Source: Mesorhizobium_G sp049840935 (GTDB taxonomy: Bacteria; Pseudomonadota; Alphaproteobacteria; Rhizobiales; Rhizobiaceae). From it: DNA of 64,000 nt. Of the stretch, positions 6,803 through 14,486 are shown piece after piece. The notes under the pieces were generated by a model. That model was not told the origin of the DNA. It saw only the letters and a program-made list of their open reading frames with translations, and did not search any database. The stretch lies in assembly GCA_049840935.1 (NCBI GenBank), contig JASGJA010000016.1, forward strand, positions 186,001 to 250,000. The letters run 5' to 3'. Made by a program: the position numbers and the translations under genes. The number at the start of each line of letters is the position of its first letter. The stretch's first letter is position 1.

Positions 6803-8486
6803 ATGACCGCATCCCAACTCTCGAACGGGGTGCGCGTCGCCCTCTATCTTCGTGTCTCGACGGCCCGGCAGGCCGAGCATGACGTGTCGATCTCCGACCA
6901 GCGCAGGCAGGGCGAAGCCTATTGCGAGACGCGCGGCTACCGGCTCGTAGAGACTTTCGTTGAGGCTCGGGCTTCCGCCACCAACGACCGCCGGCCCGAG
7001 TTCCAGCGCATGATCGAGGCGGCCACGTCCAGGCCAGCGCCCTTCGATATTGTCGTGGTGCATAGCTTCTCGCGCTTCTTCCGCGATCACTTCGAACTGG
7101 AGTTCAACGTCAGGAAGCTCGCCAAGAACGGCGTCAAGCTCGTCTCCATCACGCAGGAGATGGGGGACGATCCCATGCATCAGATGATGCGGCAGATCAT
7201 GGCGCAGTTCGACGAATACCAGTCCAAGGAGAACGCCAAGCACGTTCTGCGCGCCATGAACGAAAATGCCCGGCAAGGTTTCTGGAACGGCGCACGGCCG
7301 CCTATCGGCTATCGCATCGTCGCGGCCGAGCAGCGGGGATCGAAGACCAAGAAGAAGCTGGAGATCGACCCGATGCACGCCGACACCGTGCGGCGGATCT
7401 ATCGCTTGTTCCTTGAAGGTGACGGCACGTTTGGCGCAATGGGCGTCAAGGCTATCGCCACCTATCTCAACGAGCGCCGCTTCTTCACCCGCGACGGCGG
7501 GCGTTGGGGGGCTGGCGCAAATCCACGGCATCCTCACCCGCACTACCTACATCGGCGAGCACAGATTCAACACCCGCTCTCACAAGGACCGGGAGAAGAA
7601 GCCGGAGAGCGAGATCGCGATCATGGCGGTGCCGCCCCTGATCGAGCGCGAGATTTACGATGCGGTGCAAGCCCGCCTGAAATCCCGCAATCCCATAGTG
7701 ACGCCCGCGCGCATCTCCAGCGGCCCGACGCTGCTGACCGGCATTTGCTTCTGCGCCAAGTGCGGGGGGTGCAATGACGCTCCGCACCGGCAGGGGCAGC
7801 GCGGGCGGCACATATCGCTATTACACCTGCTCGACCAAGGCGCGGCAGGGCAAGACCGGCTGCAAGGGCCGCACGATCCCGATGGAAAAGCTGGACCATC
7901 TCGTCGCCGATCATATCGGGGATCGTTTGCTAAAGCCGAAGCGTCTTGAAACCGTGCTCGCCAGTGTCATCGACCGTCGCCAGGAGCGCACCGAGCGCCG
8001 CCGCGAGCACCTTGCCGAACTGCACAAACAAATCGCGGACACCGACCAGCGGCTCGGCCGTCTCTTTGACGCCATCGAAGCCGACATGGTGGACGGGGAC
8101 GACGCCATGGCGAAGGAGCGCATGCCGAGCCTCAAGGCGATCCGGGATCAGGCTACGCCGACGCGGAGCGCACGCAGCTCGCGCTCGACAGTTCAGGCAA
8201 TCAGGGCGTCAGCGCCGACATGCTCAAGGGGTTCGCCCGCAAGGCTCGTGAACGCATACGCCTCGACGGTGGAGGCTACCGCCGCGACCATCTGCGCGCT
8301 CTGGCCCAGCGCGTCGAGGTCGCGGACGACGAGGTCGGCATCATGGGATCGAAGTCGGAATTGCTACGAACACTGGTCGCCGCTTCAAGCGGGAAACCGG
8401 CGGCGTTCGGCGTTCAGAGTTCTGTACTGAAATGGCGCACCAAATGGGATTCGAACTGTTGTTTCGCGAGTTCTTGGTTCGGATGA
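6803..8486 (+). pseudogene. Large serine recombinase, frameshifted
   Basis: Read across three frames this is one recombinase of about 560 residues. The N-terminal resolvase domain (ALYLRVSTARQAEHDVSI, with the catalytic serine in RVST) runs to about residue 150. The recombinase domain follows (PPIGYRI), then a zinc-ribbon-like part (CFCAKCGG, then YRYYTCSTKARQGKTGC) and a coiled coil (RRQERTERRREHLAELHKQI). The frame changes at the six-G run 7506-7511, at the six-G run 7764-7769, and near 8155-8160 where one G appears to be missing. Removing one G from each of the first two runs, and restoring one at the third, gives continuous protein. These look like base-calling errors as much as decay. 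The C-terminus reads into a tRNA-end-like sequence at 8433. Confidence 0.8.
8433..8455 (-). other. tRNA 3'-end-like sequence, candidate attachment half-site
   Basis: On the reverse strand the bases read TTCGAATCCCATTTGGTGCG and then CCA: T-loop, distal T-stem, acceptor 3' strand, discriminator and CCA. The bases before the T-loop (AACAG) do not pair with the distal T-stem, so only the 3' part of a tRNA is present. It lies inside the last codons of the frameshifted recombinase. Confidence 0.4.
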
Positions 8487-8659
8487 AACCGTACCGAGCT
8501 TTTGAGCTTCCCTCACCCGAAACAGACAGATGGGATCGTTCTGCTACCCCAAGCACAACATTCGACGACTCAAATTCTTGCCACAGAACTCAGATTGCAC
8601 TCGACTTCTCCGTCACGGCAAGCGTCACTGTCGGGTACTGGCAATACGGTACCCCTTCG

Positions 8660-8926
8660 ATGAAGCGGCAAAGCCCTCACAACCTGACCAAGTTTCGTAA
8701 CGCACGGTTGCGCGACGCTGTGTTCTCAATGGAACCGGAAGTCAGGCTGCTTGAGGGTTTGGTGGCGACTTTGCGCGTGCTCGGCGAAGCACAGGATTCT
8801 GTAGAATCTTCAGCTTTGGCCTGTCTCGCACACTATTCGAGTCTGTCGGTGGCTGAACTCGATGTCAGCCTGCGCAGTGCACTGAAAGCATTGCAGATTG
8901 AAGGCAGGCAGATTGATGCTCAATAA
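8660..8926 (+). CDS. Hypothetical protein
   Basis: An ORF of 88 residues from the ATG at 8660 (the frame is open from 8432, but the upstream part overlaps the recombinase end and looks non-coding). The product is helical and mildly acidic, with VRLLEGLVATLRVLGEAQ, SALACLAHYSSLSVAELD and a C-terminal SLRSALKALQIEG. No family is recognised and no clear ribosome site precedes the ATG. It lies 182 bases before the DUF3489 gene, in accessory DNA. The 8927-9108 gap contains a GC hairpin (GCCCGC/GCGGGC near 9036-9053) and nothing else I can support. Confidence 0.35.
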   Translation: MKRQSPHNLTKFRNARLRDAVFSMEPEVRLLEGLVATLRVLGEAQDSVESSALACLAHYSSLSVAELDVSLRSALKALQIEGRQIDAQ

Positions 8927-9108
8927 GGAACCTAAACCGTGGAGATTGGCGCTGGACTTCCTGTCGAAGTCGAGCATTGCTTCCTACAGATAATTGAACG
9001 GAAGGGCGTTTCTTACGTCATTCCGGCTCTCCTGCCCGCCCCTGAGCGGGCTTGCGGCAGTACAGGCAGCGGATGGGCCGATGCCTGATTAACCGACGGA
9101 GAGCCACC

Positions 9109-9528
9109 GTGGCAATAATCAACATCCCCATCACCGCTAATGCCAATGTCGAAGAACAGGTTCTGGCTAGCGAACAGAACATCGACCAGGTCGAAACAAA
9201 GCCTGGTAAAGCAACGAAACCTCATAAGAGCAAGGCGCTCACTGCCAATCCAGAAACCAAACGATTAACCGCCACAGATGGTAAGGCTGCGAAGCAGAAG
9301 ACCACCTCCCATCAGACCAAGGCGGACGGAGTGCTGAAGAAGCTACATCACTCGAAAGGCTTGACGCTGAAACAACTGATTGACGCAACAGGCTGGCAGG
9401 CACATTCGGTGCGCGGCTTCCTCTCGGCAGTGGTGAGGAAGAAGCTCGGCCTCACGCTCGTCTCGGAGATCGGCAAGGATGGCCTCCGCCGCTACCGCAT
9501 CAACAGCGACACCGGCATGGTCGCCTAA
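9109..9528 (+). CDS. DUF3489 domain protein
   Basis: The 139-residue protein begins with a low-complexity Lys/Thr-rich stretch and ends with the domain LKKLHHSKGLTLKQLIDATG, WQAHSVRGFLSAVVRKKLGL and then SEIGKDGLRRYRI. This C-terminal part, a winged helix-like fold, matches DUF3489. I chose the GTG at 9109 because CGGAGAG lies six bases upstream; an ATG at 9052 gives an Arg-rich extension. DUF3489 genes are found next to DUF2924 and serine recombinase genes in alphaproteobacterial islands, as here. It is probably a DNA-binding accessory or regulator of the recombinase. Confidence 0.75.
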   Translation: MAIINIPITANANVEEQVLASEQNIDQVETKPGKATKPHKSKALTANPETKRLTATDGKAAKQKTTSHQTKADGVLKKLHHSKGLTLKQLIDATGWQAHSVRGFLSAVVRKKLGLTLVSEIGKDGLRRYRINSDTGMVA

Positions 9529-9530
9529 TT

Positions 9531-9944
9531 ATGGAGCTTCAAAAGGAGGTTTTGGCGCTGGCGGAGCTGGATGGGACCCAACTCCGCCAACGCTGGAAGA
9601 AGACCACCGGCAGTCCGGCACCAAGTGTCAGCCCGAAACTCTTGCGGCTTGCGCTCAGCTACCGCATCCAAGCCGACGCACTCGGCGATCTTTCGCCTTC
9701 GGCTCGGCGCAGGCTTGCCCAGGTAGTGGGCGGCAAGAGTTCGACACAGCCGGCAAGTGCGGGGACACGACTGGTGCGCGAATGGCAGGGCACCACCCAT
9801 GTTGTAACCATCGACGAGAACAGGATTATCCGCTGGAACAGCCGGGAGTGGAAATCGCTGAGTGCGGTTGCCCGTGCCATTACTGGCGGGCACTGGTCGG
9901 GGCCTGCCTTCTTCGGATTGCGCAAGAAGGCGAACGCAGCATGA
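9531..9944 (+). CDS. DUF2924 domain protein
   Basis: The 137-residue product matches DUF2924: EVLALAELDGTQLRQRWKK near the start, LLRLALSYRIQADALGDLS in the middle, then TRLVREWQGTTHVVTI and a C-terminal SLSAVARAITGGHWSGPAFF followed by GLR. It begins two bases after the DUF3489 stop and its TGA overlaps the recombinase ATG (ATGA), so the three genes form one translational unit. The function of DUF2924 is unknown. The constant association with a serine recombinase suggests a partner role in integration or excision. Confidence 0.8.
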   Translation: MELQKEVLALAELDGTQLRQRWKKTTGSPAPSVSPKLLRLALSYRIQADALGDLSPSARRRLAQVVGGKSSTQPASAGTRLVREWQGTTHVVTIDENRIIRWNSREWKSLSAVARAITGGHWSGPAFFGLRKKANAA

Positions 9945-11632
9945 AACAGGTCCGCTGCGCCATCTATACCCGCAAGTCGAGCGAGGAGGGTCTGGAACAG
10001 GACTTCAATTCGCTCGACGCCCAATACGCTGCCTGCGCTGCCTATGTCGCAAGCCAGACCAGTGAAGGCTGGATCCTGATCGCGGAGCGCTATGACGACG
10101 GTGGCACCTCGGGCGGGACGCTCGAGCGGCCAGCCCTACAAAGATTGCTCGCGGACATTGCGGCGGGCAGAATTGACATTGTCGTTGTCTACAAGGTTGA
10201 CCGGCTGACCCGCTCGCTGCTCGACTTTGCTAAACTGGTCGAGGCTTTCGATAAGGCAGCCACCAGCTTCGTCTCGATCACCCAGTCTTTCAATACCACC
10301 ACCAGCATGGGGCGCCTCACACTCAACATGCTGCTCTCCTTTGCTCAGTTCGAGCGCGAGGTGACTGCCGAGCGCATCAGGGACAAGCTTGCTGCTTCCA
10401 AGGCGCGTGGCATGTGGATGGGCGGCACACCGCCACTCGGCTACAGACCGGATGGACGAACCCTTGCCATCGTCGATGAAGACGCCGAACTGGTCCGGAT
10501 GATCTTCGGGCTTTATCTCTACCTCGGCAATGTTCGGCTGCTGCAGAACGAGCTCATTCAAAGGAACATCGTCAAACCTGTGCGTGCCTCCAAGGCGGGC
10601 CGTTCGTTCGGCGGAACGGCTTTCGTGCGGGGAGAGCTTTATGCCATTCTTTCCAATCCGATTTATATCGGCCGCATCCGGCACAAGAACACAGTCCATG
10701 ATGGCCTGCATGCACCGATCATCGATCAGCTGCTTTGGGAGGCGGTTCAAGCCATGCTCGCCGACAACCGGACAGGCAAACGACATATACGCGTTGCGGT
10801 CCATCCCAGCATCCTTGCCGGGAAGCTGTTCGATGATACGGGACAGAAGATGGTTGCCTCCCATGCCAACAAAGGAGCGCGCCGGTATCGCTACTATGTC
10901 AGCCGCGATCTTCAGCATGGTGGCGATGCTGCCAACAGCAACGGTATGCGCATTCCAGCGCCCGAGATCGAGGCACTGGTCTGTGCAAGGCTTGCCGAAC
11001 TATTCGACGATCCGATTGCTTTGATGGAAAGGGCATCAATCACTTGTCCAGATCCAGACGTCACAGCAAAGGCAGTTGCCATGGCGTACACGATTGCCCA
11101 GACACTACGCAGCACAGACCCGGTGGTCCTCGCCAGGCTGATAGATGGAATCGTTCAGCGGATCGATGTTGGTGCCGATGCCGTCACCTTAACGATGGAC
11201 AGCAACTACATCGCAAAGCATCTCGACCTCCACCGTGAATCCCAAGATTTACCTCCGCTTCAGATCACGGTGCCGGCGAAGCTGAAAAGGTCGGGATTGG
11301 CGATGCGCCTTATCCTGCCAGGTGGCGGGAACGCCACCCCCCGCATCGACGACAAGCTCGTCAAGGCCATCTCCACGGCACATGACTGGTGGGAGGAAAT
11401 GGTCGGAAACCCAAAGCTCCGTGTTTCCGATCTCGCAATAAAGCACGGCGTCACCGAATCCTGGATTACTCGTCTGCTGCGGCTTGCTTTCCTCGATCCT
11501 ACTATCGTCGAGCTGGTACTTGCCGGCAAAGCTCCTGCTGATTTCTCCCTCGCAACACTGCGGTCGCCGGAATCGATCCCCGCGCTTTGGTCGGCGCAGC
11601 GGTCCCCCCATTGCATCGCCATCGCGCGTTAG
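9941..11632 (+). CDS. Large serine recombinase (site-specific integrase)
   Basis: The 563-residue protein has an N-terminal resolvase domain (AIYTRKSSEEGLEQDFNSL, catalytic serine in RKSS; then VVVYKVDRLTRSLLDF and the AQFEREVTAERIRDKLAASK helix), a recombinase domain from about residue 160 (GTPPLGYRPDG), a zinc-ribbon-like region without clear cysteine pairs, and a C-terminal helix-turn-helix (KLRVSDLAIKHGVTESWITR). I chose the ATG at 9941 because it overlaps the DUF2924 stop and gives the standard start; the longer open frame upstream is a shadow. Unlike the recombinase at 6803 this one is intact, so it could still act. It ends 170 bases from the 3' end of tRNA-Ser. Confidence 0.9.
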   Translation: MKQVRCAIYTRKSSEEGLEQDFNSLDAQYAACAAYVASQTSEGWILIAERYDDGGTSGGTLERPALQRLLADIAAGRIDIVVVYKVDRLTRSLLDFAKLVEAFDKAATSFVSITQSFNTTTSMGRLTLNMLLSFAQFEREVTAERIRDKLAASKARGMWMGGTPPLGYRPDGRTLAIVDEDAELVRMIFGLYLYLGNVRLLQNELIQRNIVKPVRASKAGRSFGGTAFVRGELYAILSNPIYIGRIRHKNTVHDGLHAPIIDQLLWEAVQAMLADNRTGKRHIRVAVHPSILAGKLFDDTGQKMVASHANKGARRYRYYVSRDLQHGGDAANSNGMRIPAPEIEALVCARLAELFDDPIALMERASITCPDPDVTAKAVAMAYTIAQTLRSTDPVVLARLIDGIVQRIDVGADAVTLTMDSNYIAKHLDLHRESQDLPPLQITVPAKLKRSGLAMRLILPGGGNATPRIDDKLVKAISTAHDWWEEMVGNPKLRVSDLAIKHGVTESWITRLLRLAFLDPTIVELVLAGKAPADFSLATLRSPESIPALWSAQRSPHCIAIAR

Positions 11633-11802
11633 CCGCCTCCCTCCAATTCCGTACCGGCGAATCTACCACTGAGAAAGCGCCCGCATTTTCCCGGAAAATA
11701 GCTCCATTTCGGACTAGAGAGAAAACATAAGCACTCGAAGAGCTGTGGTTCTGCGCGGTTTCAACGGCAAGATACGCATCAATATCAATAACTTAGACTG
11801 CA

Positions 11803-11893
11803 TGGCGGAGAGGAAGGGATTCGAACCCTCGAGAAGCTTTTGACCTCTACTCCCTTAGCAGGGGAGCGCCTTCGACCACTCGGCCACCTCTCC
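11803..11893 (-). tRNA. tRNA-Ser (anticodon GCU)
   Basis: The reverse strand folds as a class II tRNA: acceptor GGAGAGG (11893-11887) pairs with CCTCTCC (11813-11807), the discriminator is G, and CCA is encoded at 11805-11803. The anticodon stem CTCCC/GGGAG holds the loop CTGCTAA, giving anticodon GCU for AGC/AGU codons. A long variable arm and the T-loop GGTTCGAATCC are present. The 3' end faces the accessory region, the usual orientation for an island attached at a tRNA. No exact copy of this 3' end was seen in 1-11,800. Confidence 0.96.
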
Positions 11894-12329
11894 GGTGCCG
11901 CGGTGGATAAAGAAATCAGATGAGACAATCAATAAGGGAATCCAAAGATAACGCCGAATCGACTGTTTTTGTTTTCCTGGCTAGGGTTCGCGAAAATGCC
12001 CCTGCAAAACAGGATATAAGGCTCTGACTGAACTTGATTTCACGGCAACACCGCAATTTTTGGCGATTCCCAGAGCCATTTTCTTACTCAATTATGAATG
12101 ACCCCTTCGAAAACGTGTCCTTTGTGCAACATCACCCGGTGAAGGGTGAATAAGCCTGCCTATAAACATGTGACGGCTGTTGAACTGCCAGCCGGGTTCG
12201 GTAAATCTCTGCATCGAAGAAGGGGCGTTCACGCGTCTTTTTCAAAAGTGGGGATGGGGCAGGGAACGCTGTCCTTCAGCCAAGATAAGACCCAGACCCT
12301 GTATTTAACTTTTGACTGGAGGTCAGAAA
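11894..12329 (+). promoter_or_regulatory. Long upstream region of the porin gene
   Basis: This 436-base stretch has no gene I can support; the ORF at 12146-12409 overlaps the porin start in another frame and looks spurious. It probably holds the porin promoter and a long leader. Two hairpins are visible: TCACCC/GGGTGA around 12132-12149, and CGGCTG (12174-12179) with CAGCCG (12189-12194). No promoter hexamers stand out. Confidence 0.3.
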
Positions 12330-13454
12330 ATGAACATCAAGAGCCTTCTTCTCGGCTCAGCTGCGGCTCTCGTCGCAGTTTCCGGTGCTCGTGCTGCCGA
12401 CGCTGTTGAAGTCGTCGCCGAGCCGGAACCGATGGAATATGTCCGCGTCTGCGACACCTACGGCACGGGCTATTTCTATATTCCTGGTACCGAAACCTGC
12501 CTTCGTATCGGCGGTTATGTACGTTACGACATCAGCGTTGGTGACGGTCCTTACGGCGGTCACACGACTTATGATAAGTCGGACTATTTCACCGATGGCA
12601 CGATCTCTGAGAACGATACCTATCACAAGCGTGCTCGTCTCTCGCTCCGTACCTGGACCGGCACGGAAACCGAGCTCGGCACCCTGTCGACCTACACGGA
12701 AACCCGTTTCAACTACACTGACGGTGCAAGCTCCGATCCTGACGTCTCGGCTGGCGGCTTCAGCTCTTCGCTGAACTTCGCTTGGATCCAGCTCGGTGGT
12801 TTCCGCGTTGGTAAGGACGAATCGGTATTCACGACCTTCACCGGCTATGCCGGCGGCGTCATCGCCGACGATCTGGTTGCTTACGGTCCGTTCGACACCA
12901 ACCTCGTCAGCTACACCTTCGATGCTGGCAACGGCTTCTCGGCGATCGTCTCGCTCGAAACCGGTGAAGCTGGTTCGGCTTACGAAATCGACAGCTACAT
13001 GCCGCACGTTGTTGGCGGTGCCAAGTATGCTGGCGGCTGGGGTGCGATCACGGGTGTTGTCGGTTACGACAGCGTCTATGAAGAGTGGGCCGGTAAGGTT
13101 CGCCTCGACGTGAACGTCAATGACGCTCTGTCGCTCTTCGTGATGGCTGGCTATGGCTCGGACGACGATTGGGTCTACAGCAACTACAAGCCATGGAATG
13201 GTAACTGGGCTGTTTGGGGCGGTGCCTCTTACAAGTTCTCGGAAAAGGCTACCTTCAACATTCAGGGCAGCTATGACGAAGGCTTGGACGGCTATGATGG
13301 CGACTGGGGTGTTGCAGCCAACGTCGATTACGAAATCGTCAAGGGCCTGCACATCATTCCTGAAGTCACGTATTCCGACTACGGCTACTACGAAGACGAT
13401 GCTCCGGGTACGGAAGGCTTCGGCGGCTTCCTGCGCTTCCAGCGCAACTTCTAA
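12330..13454 (+). CDS. omp2b: Omp2b-like general porin
   Basis: The 374-residue protein starts with a signal peptide (MNIKSLLLGSAAALVAVSGA, cleavage after RAADA-type site) and belongs to the alphaproteobacterial porin family typified by Brucella Omp2a/Omp2b. The family N-terminus (YVRVCDTYGTGYFYIPGTE and then TCLRIGGYVRYD) is clear, with alternating aromatic beta strands and a C-terminal phenylalanine (FLRFQRNF) as needed for outer-membrane insertion. GGAGG at 12318-12322 fixes the ATG at 12330; the earlier in-frame start at 12312 overlaps the ribosome site. A strong terminator follows. It forms a trimeric outer-membrane channel for small hydrophilic solutes. Only one porin copy is in the window, so 2a versus 2b cannot be decided. 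Confidence 0.92.
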   Translation: MNIKSLLLGSAAALVAVSGARAADAVEVVAEPEPMEYVRVCDTYGTGYFYIPGTETCLRIGGYVRYDISVGDGPYGGHTTYDKSDYFTDGTISENDTYHKRARLSLRTWTGTETELGTLSTYTETRFNYTDGASSDPDVSAGGFSSSLNFAWIQLGGFRVGKDESVFTTFTGYAGGVIADDLVAYGPFDTNLVSYTFDAGNGFSAIVSLETGEAGSAYEIDSYMPHVVGGAKYAGGWGAITGVVGYDSVYEEWAGKVRLDVNVNDALSLFVMAGYGSDDDWVYSNYKPWNGNWAVWGGASYKFSEKATFNIQGSYDEGLDGYDGDWGVAANVDYEIVKGLHIIPEVTYSDYGYYEDDAPGTEGFGGFLRFQRNF

Positions 13455-13475
13455 TCGGCTGATAAGCTGATAGAG

Positions 13476-13505
13476 AAAAGCCCGGCGGTTTCCGCCGGGC
13501 TTTTT
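13476..13505 (+). terminator. Rho-independent terminator after the porin
   Basis: A 13-bp perfect stem, AAAAGCCCGGCGG (13476-13488) with CCGCCGGGCTTTT (13492-13504), a TTT loop and a following T-rich stretch. It may also serve the convergent hydrolase gene. Confidence 0.92.
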
Positions 13506-13544
13506 GCTTTTTGAGACAGATAATATGGTTTTAGCGCACTGACT

Positions 13545-14435
13545 TTAACCTCTAAGACCGCCTTTTGTGAAATCGGCGATGCGCTGCTCCAGTCCAGCCG
13601 TGTGTAGAAAGGGCGCATGGCCCTGTCCTTCAACCGTTACTGCTTGAAGATTTTTGTGCCGCCTCTGCATTTCCTCAACAGTCTGCGCTGATAGCAGCAG
13701 GGAATTCGCGCCACGAATTACCATGACGGGAATTTCTGCCATCGCTTCGAACTGAGGCCATAATGTTGGAAGGGGTTTGGAGAGATCGACAGCCGCGAGA
13801 CCATTTAGCAAAGCAGGATCGAAATCCAGTCGGAGCTTTCCATCTATTTTTCGATAGATCGCGTGCGCCATGCCGATCCAGTCAGAGTCGCCCAGACTGG
13901 GAAATGCGGCTCCATGAATTGCCTTCTGCACAGAAGCTGCAGCCTCAAATGTCGTTGGAACCAACGAAGGCGCATTGAGATAGGATCTTATTAACGCGAG
14001 TCCGGCTGGCTCAAGAACCGGACCGATGTCGTTCAGCACAATAGCGCTCAATATATCGGGCCGGATTGCCGCAAGCACATGCAGAATAAGCCCGCCGCGC
14101 GATGTGCCGATAAATATCGCACTGGAAATATTTAGAGCCGCGAGCCCGGCTAGTATATCGCCTGCTTCGACGCCGACATCATATTTCTTCCAGTCGGGAT
14201 CGTAGTCGGACAGTCCGCGCCCGCGATAATCGAAGCATACGATCTTTCGTTTGGGTTGGGAATCGTTTGCAAGAAAACATGCTAACTGATGGAAATCGCG
14301 CGCATTTCTGGTCAATCCCGGCAAGCAGACCACGGGCAAGAAACCATCATTGTCAGTGCCATAGATCCTTGCGTGCAGCGTTAATCCATCTGCAACTTTG
14401 TAGAAGAAATCGCTGAAGCCAGCCTGCGCGTCCAT
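13545..14435 (-). CDS. Alpha/beta hydrolase
   Basis: A hydrolase of about 296 residues. The nucleophile elbow is GTSRGG (Ser in ISSAIFIGTSRGGLILH), preceded by the oxyanion-hole strand VVCLPGLTRNARDF, which replaces the usual HGxx motif. The acid and His are expected at the DIGPVLEP region and in VEGQGHAPFLH near the C-terminus. The substrate is unknown; relatives include esterases and dienelactone-type hydrolases. The start is uncertain: ATG codons lie at 14456, 14447 and 14435, and I prefer 14435 because a GGGTGGGG purine run precedes it. The lytic transglycosylase gene lies upstream on the same strand. Confidence 0.82.
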   Translation of the reverse strand: MDAQAGFSDFFYKVADGLTLHARIYGTDNDGFLPVVCLPGLTRNARDFHQLACFLANDSQPKRKIVCFDYRGRGLSDYDPDWKKYDVGVEAGDILAGLAALNISSAIFIGTSRGGLILHVLAAIRPDILSAIVLNDIGPVLEPAGLALIRSYLNAPSLVPTTFEAAASVQKAIHGAAFPSLGDSDWIGMAHAIYRKIDGKLRLDFDPALLNGLAAVDLSKPLPTLWPQFEAMAEIPVMVIRGANSLLLSAQTVEEMQRRHKNLQAVTVEGQGHAPFLHTAGLEQRIADFTKGGLRG

Positions 14436-14486
14436 CGCCCCACCCATCCACATCATCGTAAGTGCTAAGACGTGATTGTAGCTTGG

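Noticed and set aside
6749..7543. 264-codon open frame antisense to the first recombinase
   Set aside because: It is a shadow of the resolvase domain and starts and ends without signals.
6803..11632. The two serine recombinases as duplicates of one another
   Set aside because: Their N-termini, domain spacing and C-termini differ strongly; they are independent members of the family.
1..11802. A direct copy of the tRNA-Ser 3' end marking the left island border
   Set aside because: No exact copy was seen; the tRNA-like end at 8433 has a different acceptor stem, and the border may lie outside the window.
12146..12409. 87-codon ORF upstream of the porin
   Set aside because: It overlaps the porin start in another frame and its product is compositionally odd.
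12357..13352. 331-codon open frame antisense to the porin
   Set aside because: It results from the porin codon bias; the sense strand is clearly a porin with ribosome site and terminator.
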